64,000 bases of DNA, taken from NCBI GenBank assembly GCA_049115955.1, contig JAGDZJ010000001.1, positions 1-64,000 on the forward strand, given 5' to 3'. A model generated the notes under the pieces. That model was not told the origin of the DNA. It saw only the letters and a list, made by a program, of their open reading frames with translations, and did not search any database. This stretch comes from Salinispirillum sp049115955. GTDB lineage: Bacteria; Pseudomonadota; Gammaproteobacteria; Pseudomonadales; Natronospirillaceae. The stretch's first letter is position 1; each line of letters starts with the position of its first letter. Of this stretch, positions 60,154 to 64,000 are shown one piece after another. Made by a program: the position numbers and the translations under genes.

Positions 60154-62814
60154 CTAATCAGTAACAGCCGTAAAACTGGTTGCCAAGGGCTTCTCGATGG
60201 TGACCATGTCGTCGTCTTGATGCGTTACCTTGTAGCCACTGTTCAAACCCAATTTCCGCATGCCATGGTTCTCTGGCAGCATTTCTGCACGCATCAGGGT
60301 AACCGCACGACTCTGCGCAAAGGCTTCCAATTGAGCAAGCATATCGATCGCCAAGCCTTGCTTCTGTACCGAGCGATCCAGCAGAATCGCAAACTCCATA
60401 CTTTTTACCTTGCCGAGTCGCGTCCAACCGCGCACCTCACCCAGTAAATGCCCTTGGTCATCTTCCAGCACCATGGCCATTTCACGTCGGTAATCGACTT
60501 GGCACATAGCCGCCAGTTCTCGGTGCTCAAAGTTCAACCGACTGCCGAAAAATCGTAACCGCAGAGCCTCTGGTGTTTGTTGCTCAAACAATACCTTCAT
60601 GGCCGGTTCATCTTCGGCGCGAATCGGTCGTAATCGGTACGTTGCCTGTTTACGCCGTAACGCGGTAATCCATTCGCTGGGGTAAACAGGAATGGCCGGA
60701 GAGACTGGCACGCCCCTTTGCGCCGCCGACCCCAGCACCACTAAACGATCGTCACGCTCTAAGACCAGATTCATCTCCAAGCCTTCCAGCCACGGGCACT
60801 GCTCGGCCATGGCTGAAAGCCGCATAATGGCTTGCAACAGCACATCTTCAGCAATCACCGGTTGCCGACAACGCTCTTGCAGCAGTTCGTAAACGTGCGT
60901 TTCGCGCAGCATGACGCGCGCCAGTGTGCGGTTCAACGGCGGCAACGCCATGTTACGGTCAGACCGAACATTCGCGGACGTCCCACCCAAGCCAAACAAC
61001 AACACCGGGCCATACACTTGGTCGCGCGTGATGCCCATGCTGAACTGCAAAGAATCCAGCCGCCGTCGCATCGGTTGCACGGCAAAACCATGAAACTGGC
61101 TATCAGGAAAATGCTGCGCCAATTCTTCCAGCAACCGATCAGCCTCTTGCAGCAGTTGCTCGGTGCTGGTGATATCGATAGCGACACCGCGCCACCGACG
61201 CTGCGGGTCAGCGCTGTAAGCGAAGGGGTACAAATAGCGTTCGTGTAACAGGCGCAGAGACACCGGTTGCTCGGTAGCAATCGCCACCTCAGTCAACGCT
61301 GCCCGGTCAGCACGGTAATCGGCGCCATTTAATTCAAAGCCAAACTCAGCCAACACGGCCCGAGTATCGTCCCAAGACAAGCAAGCGGGCTGATCTTTGG
61401 TGCGCGGTTCGCTGTACGCATCCAGATGATCCTGCGGCGGTAAGGCTAGCGTGGTTTTTTCGGGTGTGCCGCGCAAATACGACTGCAACTTCTCGTGCTG
61501 CACAATGGTGGAGAACGCCACCACGGCATCCATCGGCATGTCAAAATTCAACACGCCAGCGTCATCAAGCTCTTGTCGAGCGGCGCCGACAGTGGCCTCG
61601 CCCATCCACACCACCATCAGAGTACGTCTGCTGCGACGATGGTGAGCGAGCAATTCTCGGGTTACACCTGCGACGTCTAAACGCACACTCGGCACCAAAA
61701 TCACCAACTTGGCGCCAATGTCCGGCAACTTGTCTAAGGCGTCCAAGCAATCGCGCAACAGCTCCGGGCTGACGCTGGCGGGCAATATCAAGGGGTTGTT
61801 GCGCGTACGTAGGCCGTGCAGTGCCTGATTCTTAATATCGTCTGGCAAGCCATCGAGATGTGCCAGCAAGCCGCCTTGTCGCTGCAACTCTTGCTCGGCA
61901 AGAAACGCCGGACCCAGACCATTACCCAGTAAAGCAATACGATAAGAATACAGCGTCCGCGAGCGCACCAAGGTTTCTACGCCGCCCAGAAGCGTCTGAA
62001 TGTTGTCGACCTGCAACACGCCCGCGCGATCGAAATAGGCCTGATCCAATTTCAACCGGTTCGCTAGGCCCGCTGGCACCGGCGTATCCATATCTGTTTT
62101 AAGGATCAGTACTTTCTTCGACTTAGAGGCCGCCCGCAACACGGTCATAAAACGCTGCGCGTTCCTGATGTTCTCTACGTGCAGCAAAATGGCTTTTACC
62201 CGACGATCTTCGGCCAAATAATCCACCACATCGCTGATGCTGACGTCCGCCCGCGCACCCACAGTCACAAAGTGTGAAAAGCCATAGCCTCGTCCGGTCG
62301 CCCAATCCAGCAGCGCGGAACCCAGCGCCGAGGACATACCGACATAAGCGATATTTCCGGAACGTGCTTGAATGTGCGAATAGGATACGTTCATGTTGAA
62401 CGAAGGCACGATGACACCCAAGCTGTTCGGGCCCATCAAACGAATCCCCCAACGACGTGCCAACTGCGTCATACGGCGCATGGTATTGGCACTGAGTTGG
62501 TCACGTGCCATGCCGCCAGACAACACCAAGGCGGCTTTAACACCGGCCTCGGCCGCGCTCTTGATGGCCCGCAACAACGCTTTTGCAGGTAAACAGATTA
62601 CTGCTAAGTCGATGTGGTCTTCCGGCCGAATTTGATAGATGCATTTGACGCCGAAAACCGTTTCGTAGCGCTTCAAATTCACTGCTACGATGCGATGCGG
62701 GTAGCCAGAGCCTTGCAGGTTCTGCAAGACCAGGCCGCCCATGCTGCCTTCGCGCTCTGACGCTCCCAGTACGGCGATGGATTTAGGCTGAAAAAATGCG
62801 TCAAGGTCGGCCAT
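60154..62814 (-). CDS. protein lysine acetyltransferase (Pat/YfiQ type)
   Basis: 886 aa, the E. coli YfiQ length. NDP-forming acyl-CoA synthetase-like CoA-binding domain (about 1-130), ligase-like domain (about 150-450), ATP-grasp-like domain (about 475-700) and a C-terminal GNAT domain (about 735-875) with LDRSVQKQGLAIDMLAQLEAFA. Acetylates lysines, including acetyl-CoA synthetase in known species. Divergent from a deacetylase-family gene. Confidence 0.92.
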   Translation of the reverse strand: MADLDAFFQPKSIAVLGASEREGSMGGLVLQNLQGSGYPHRIVAVNLKRYETVFGVKCIYQIRPEDHIDLAVICLPAKALLRAIKSAAEAGVKAALVLSGGMARDQLSANTMRRMTQLARRWGIRLMGPNSLGVIVPSFNMNVSYSHIQARSGNIAYVGMSSALGSALLDWATGRGYGFSHFVTVGARADVSISDVVDYLAEDRRVKAILLHVENIRNAQRFMTVLRAASKSKKVLILKTDMDTPVPAGLANRLKLDQAYFDRAGVLQVDNIQTLLGGVETLVRSRTLYSYRIALLGNGLGPAFLAEQELQRQGGLLAHLDGLPDDIKNQALHGLRTRNNPLILPASVSPELLRDCLDALDKLPDIGAKLVILVPSVRLDVAGVTRELLAHHRRSRRTLMVVWMGEATVGAARQELDDAGVLNFDMPMDAVVAFSTIVQHEKLQSYLRGTPEKTTLALPPQDHLDAYSEPRTKDQPACLSWDDTRAVLAEFGFELNGADYRADRAALTEVAIATEQPVSLRLLHERYLYPFAYSADPQRRWRGVAIDITSTEQLLQEADRLLEELAQHFPDSQFHGFAVQPMRRRLDSLQFSMGITRDQVYGPVLLFGLGGTSANVRSDRNMALPPLNRTLARVMLRETHVYELLQERCRQPVIAEDVLLQAIMRLSAMAEQCPWLEGLEMNLVLERDDRLVVLGSAAQRGVPVSPAIPVYPSEWITALRRKQATYRLRPIRAEDEPAMKVLFEQQTPEALRLRFFGSRLNFEHRELAAMCQVDYRREMAMVLEDDQGHLLGEVRGWTRLGKVKSMEFAILLDRSVQKQGLAIDMLAQLEAFAQSRAVTLMRAEMLPENHGMRKLGLNSGYKVTHQDDDMVTIEKPLATSFTAVTD

Positions 62815-62995
62815 GGCTCACTTCAATGTTGGCTGCTTTGGGTATGCCTAACAGTAAAGCGGAAACAGCATGGCGGTGCAATGCGTATACGCCCCTGAAC
62901 CCTTTGCCCAATTTCTAAAATCGGTAATACTCTATATACTGTCTGACGCACTCTGGAGCATCTATGCTCCTTGTCGTCCGTTTTCGGAGTCTTCT

Positions 62996-63919
62996 ATGAC
63001 CACAGGTTTCATCTATCATCCAGCGTGCCTAACGCATGACATGGGGCCTGAGCATCCTGAGAGCCCGGCCCGCCTGTCGGCCATCATCGAACAATTAGAA
63101 CGCAGCCCGCTGTGGCAAGAGCTCGATATTTATACCGCCCACCGCGCGGAAGACCGGCATTTACTGGCCATTCATCACCCGCGCTACCTTGAACAAATTA
63201 AGCTGTTAGCGCCCCAACATGGCTTGATCCACGCGGGCCCTGACACCGCGATGAGCCCCGGCAGTATAGAAGCGGCCTATCGCGCTGCGGGTTCCGGCGT
63301 GCAGGCAGTCGATGGCATCATGAATCATTTTTATCAAAACGCCTTTTGCGCCACTCGGCCACCCGGTCACCATGCCGAACCCGCCACCACCATGGGGTTT
63401 TGCTTCTTTCATAACTTAGGGGTCGCCGCACGTTATCTGCGCCAGACGTACCACATTAAGCGCATCTGCGTGATCGACTTCGACGTTCACCAAGGTAACG
63501 GCACGGTAGAGATATTCCGCGACGACCCGGATGTGCTTTTTCTGTCGAGCTTTCAGCATCCGTTTTACCCGAACTCGCACTGGCAGGCGCAACACCCTCA
63601 TATGAAGTTTGCCCCGTTAGAGGCCGACACCGACGGGACAGAGATTCGACGCATTTGGCAGGACGAGTGGCGACACGCTATTCGAGAACACCAGCCGGAG
63701 TTTTTCTTTATCTCCGCCGGTTTCGACGCCCATACGGATGATCCTTTGGGCGAACTGAACTGGACCACAGAAGACTTCCGCTGGTTAACCGAATCGATTA
63801 AAGCGGAAGCCGATAAATTGGCACAAGGGCGCATCATCAGTTTTCTGGAAGGCGGCTACGACGTTCATGCCTTGGCCGACTGCGTTGAGGCGCATATCGG
63901 CGCCTTGATGGGGCGCTAG
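62996..63919 (+). CDS. histone deacetylase family protein
   Basis: 307 aa. GHHAEPATTMGFCFFHN holds the catalytic His pair; zinc ligands in IDFDVHQGNGT and SAGFDAHTDDPLG; FLEGGYD keeps the catalytic Tyr. Could remove acetyl groups from lysines or act on acylpolyamines; not told by sequence. ATG at 62996 has GGAG 6 bases upstream; the 62870 start adds 42 residues with no family match. Divergent from the acetyltransferase gene. Confidence 0.9.
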   Translation: MTTGFIYHPACLTHDMGPEHPESPARLSAIIEQLERSPLWQELDIYTAHRAEDRHLLAIHHPRYLEQIKLLAPQHGLIHAGPDTAMSPGSIEAAYRAAGSGVQAVDGIMNHFYQNAFCATRPPGHHAEPATTMGFCFFHNLGVAARYLRQTYHIKRICVIDFDVHQGNGTVEIFRDDPDVLFLSSFQHPFYPNSHWQAQHPHMKFAPLEADTDGTEIRRIWQDEWRHAIREHQPEFFFISAGFDAHTDDPLGELNWTTEDFRWLTESIKAEADKLAQGRIISFLEGGYDVHALADCVEAHIGALMGR

Positions 63920-63972
63920 GCAACGGTCACCACTTACATCTACATCCATTCAGCAACCAAACAAGGTAAAGC

Positions 63973-64000
63973 ATGTCTGTAACCACTTGGGATCCGACAC
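63973..64000 (+). CDS. start of a gene cut by the window end
   Basis: ATG at 63973, with AAGG 6 bases upstream, opens MSVTTWDPT to the last base. Too short to name. Confidence 0.4.

Overview
The window looks like a chromosomal segment from a marine gammaproteobacterium of the Oceanospirillales/Pseudomonadales type. The lineage rests on gene order: ttcA-fnr-ccoM beside a ccoNOQP-ccoGHIS cluster; aspS-yebC-ruvC-ruvAB-tolQRAB-pal-cpoB-queC-tRNA-Lys-nadA; and dapA-bamC-purC near perM-bepA. No species is claimed. There is one run of Ns (57477-57521) and one transposase fragment at the left edge. Most genes are housekeeping.

Layout. 1-1.3 kb is an accessory edge: the 3' end of an IS5-type transposase and an unrecognised, possibly truncated ORF. 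1.3-8.6 kb holds yigZ, gloA, a BdlA-like soluble chemoreceptor, an unrecognised 508-aa protein behind a near-perfect sigma-28 promoter, a broken diguanylate cyclase gene and gdhA. 8.7-14.6 kb holds a DMT exporter and a glucosylglycerate module: galU, a GH13_18 phosphorylase, glucosyl-3-phosphoglycerate synthase and its phosphatase. 14.9-21.7 kb has alaA, pdxB, rhlB, tusA, yheT and small hypotheticals, including an unannotated 35-residue CPYC membrane peptide. 21.9-32.7 kb has tRNA-Asn, an FKBP isomerase, membrane/lipoproteins, purC, an MBL hydrolase, bamC, dapA, perM, a second TusA-like protein and bepA. 32.7-45.1 kb has nadA, two identical tRNA-Lys genes, queC, the Tol-Pal operon, ruvBAC, yebC and aspS, with two related palindromic elements between ruvC and ruvA. 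45.2-57.4 kb is the cbb3 oxidase region: structural genes, assembly genes, ttcA, the FNR/ANR regulator and the tiny subunit gene ccoM. 57.5-64 kb has an SLC13-type carrier cut by the gap, nudC, a Pat-type protein acetyltransferase and, divergently, a histone-deacetylase-family protein.

How genes work together. The glucosylglycerate genes can form a loop: GalU makes UDP-glucose, GpgS and GpgP make glucosylglycerate, and the phosphorylase returns glucose-1-phosphate to GalU. Upstream of gpgP-gpgS I see a sigma-54-like promoter (TGGCAC-N5-TTGAA) with two GCAC-N7-GTGC sites of NtrC type further upstream, which points to nitrogen control of osmolyte synthesis; this is the most interesting regulatory prediction here. 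FNR-like boxes lie upstream of ccoN and ccoM, matching oxygen control by the fnr product in the same cluster. I found no CRISPR array, prophage, toxin-antitoxin pair, defence island or wholly new multi-gene system.
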